The position numbers and the translations under genes were made by a program. The notes under the pieces were generated by a model. It was not told where the DNA came from and made no database searches. It worked only from the letters and a program-made list of their open reading frames with translations. A stretch of 64,000 nt of DNA from Eshraghiella sp045129695 (GTDB lineage Bacteria > Bacillota > Clostridia > Lachnospirales > Lachnospiraceae), in the NCBI GenBank assembly GCA_045129695.1, contig JBGVJZ010000023.1:1-64000 (forward strand), written 5' to 3'. Positions 63,045 through 64,000 of the stretch are shown here, one piece after another. Position 1 is the first letter of the stretch. Every line of letters begins with the position of its first letter.

Positions 63045-64000
63045 ATGAAGAAAATAGTAATTGGTATTCTCGCCCACGTTGATGCGGGAAAGACCACACT
63101 TTCAGAAGGAATTTTATATACCGGAAAAATGATTCGAAGGCTTGGAAGAGTTGATAATCGTGATGCTTTTTTGGACACCTATGAAATGGAACGCCAAAGA
63201 GGTATTACGATTTTCTCAAAACAGGCTGTTATCACTATGCCCGAAACGGAAATAACTCTGATAGATACTCCGGGACACACGGATTTTTCTGCGGAAATGG
63301 AGAGAACACTTTGTGTACTCGATTATGCGGTTTTGGTAATAAGCGGTGCGGACGGAATCCAGTCACATACGCTGACACTTTGGAAACTGCTTGAACAATA
63401 TAATATTCCGACATTTATTTTTGTAAATAAGATGGACCAAAACGGTACTGACAGGGATAATATTTTGTTCCTGCTTCATAAGAAATTCAGTGAAGGCTGT
63501 ATTCCTTTTGACGGGGAAGAAGACGAAGCCTTCTATGATGCGATTGCAATGACCGGAGAAAGCACAATGGATGAATACCTGGATACGGGAAGTGTAGGGT
63601 ACGAATCTGTTATGGCTGCAATAAAGGAGCGTAAGGTGTTTCCGTGCTATTTTGGTTCGGCGCTGAAATGTCAGGGTATAGATAAGCTTCTTGCAGGGCT
63701 TGACAGATTTAGTACGGATGCTGTGCTGCCGGAGTGTGGCAAAGAATTTTCCGGCAGGGTTTTCAAGATTCAGAGGGATGAGAATAATCTGCGCCAGACT
63801 TTTTTGAAGGTAACGGGCGGTACATTGAAGGTTCGTGACGAGATTAACGGAGAAAAAATCAACCAGATAAGGATATATAACGGCAGTAAATATACTGTGG
63901 TAAATGAAGCGGACAGAGGTACGGTCTGTGCGGTAACGGGACCCGCAAAAACCTATGCAGGTCAGGGGCTTGGTCTGGAGAAAAGTGTTTTGATACCGGT
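63045..64000 (+). CDS. TetM-like translational GTPase (partial, runs off the window)
   Basis: The first 318 codons are present. The protein begins MKKIVIGILAHVDAGKTTL and carries G1 (AHVDAGKTT), the switch I RQRGITIFS, G3 DTPGHTDFSAEM and G4 NKMDQNG, in the pattern of ribosomal protection proteins (Tet(M)/Tet(O)/OtrA) and related translation factors. Distances and sequence differ from canonical Tet(M), so resistance should not be assumed. GAGG 10 bases before ATG 63045 lies in the end of the MazE-like frame, four bases separate stop and start. The 3' part is missing. Confidence 0.85.
   Translation, partial: MKKIVIGILAHVDAGKTTLSEGILYTGKMIRRLGRVDNRDAFLDTYEMERQRGITIFSKQAVITMPETEITLIDTPGHTDFSAEMERTLCVLDYAVLVISGADGIQSHTLTLWKLLEQYNIPTFIFVNKMDQNGTDRDNILFLLHKKFSEGCIPFDGEEDEAFYDAIAMTGESTMDEYLDTGSVGYESVMAAIKERKVFPCYFGSALKCQGIDKLLAGLDRFSTDAVLPECGKEFSGRVFKIQRDENNLRQTFLKVTGGTLKVRDEINGEKINQIRIYNGSKYTVVNEADRGTVCAVTGPAKTYAGQGLGLEKSVLIP

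Noticed and set aside
63045..64000. Naming the GTPase as a tetracycline resistance gene
   Set aside because: Motifs fit the ribosomal-protection family but the sequence is divergent and incomplete, so resistance is not supported.
1..64000. tRNA or rRNA genes
   Set aside because: Intergenic stretches were read for tRNA T-loop (GGTTCGAATCC-type) and rRNA cores; none found.

Overview
This window looks like a piece of chromosome from a low-GC, Gram-positive gut clostridium, most probably a member of the Lachnospiraceae. The evidence is an AT-rich sequence with strong AGGAGG-type ribosome binding sites, CIRCE control of clpB, a T-box before valS, a lysine riboswitch before dapA, AddAB recombination genes, two FeoA genes plus FeoB, and several uncharacterised families I associate with Lachnospiraceae (DUF5717-, DUF5716- and DUF6320-like, the CD1871A-type CXXC peptide). 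The species cannot be fixed from the sequence alone. No rRNA, tRNA or CRISPR array was seen.

Layout. 1-6.9 kb: clpB, a DUF4250 peptide, a DegV protein, a small membrane protein, a NodB deacetylase and rarA. 6.9-13.8 kb: a four-gene operon with its own promoter that encodes a 1181-residue protein, an Hsp70/actin-like ATPase, a TPR-like protein and a two-helix membrane coiled-coil protein; its function is unknown and it is one of the two best candidates for an undescribed system. 13.8-27.8 kb: a T-box and valS, then a long co-directional envelope cluster (GT2-GtrA glycosyltransferase, phosphodiester glycosidase, anchored protein, MoxR ATPase, DUF58, transglutaminase and two N-acetylmuramoyl-L-alanine amidases). 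The second amidase has two in-frame TAA codons inside its Pro/Thr linker, which cut off its membrane anchor. 27.8-34.9 kb: typA, a double-OB protein, lysine riboswitch-dapA-dapB, two lipoprotein genes (one a GH53 galactanase) and a small anchored protein. 34.9-41.8 kb: addB-addA. 41.9-48.8 kb: a TetR regulator with a palindromic operator, a chemoreceptor gene broken by one extra T in a T8 tract, an S8 protease, an acyltransferase/zinc-ribbon membrane pair and a HAD phosphatase.

48.8-55.3 kb: a redox region. A TlpA-like lipoprotein, a tiny CXXC membrane peptide and a polyferredoxin-type membrane protein lie head to tail and may form an electron route across the membrane. They are followed by a flavin reductase-rubredoxin fusion under a 13-bp-arm palindrome, an amidohydrolase, a TtcA-like protein, a Nudix protein and a DUF2935 protein. 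55.3-58.4 kb: the feoA-feoA-feoB operon, with two copies of a GGTTAG-N6-CTAAC operator. 58.4-60.5 kb: an accessory scar holding a decayed relaxase gene and a cupin fragment. 60.5-64 kb: an HD-GYP membrane protein, a small DUF6061-like gene, a degenerate MazE-like peptide and the first 318 codons of a Tet(M)-like translational GTPase that runs off the end.

Together most of the window is core housekeeping and cell-envelope biology. Accessory or decaying DNA is concentrated after 58.4 kb.
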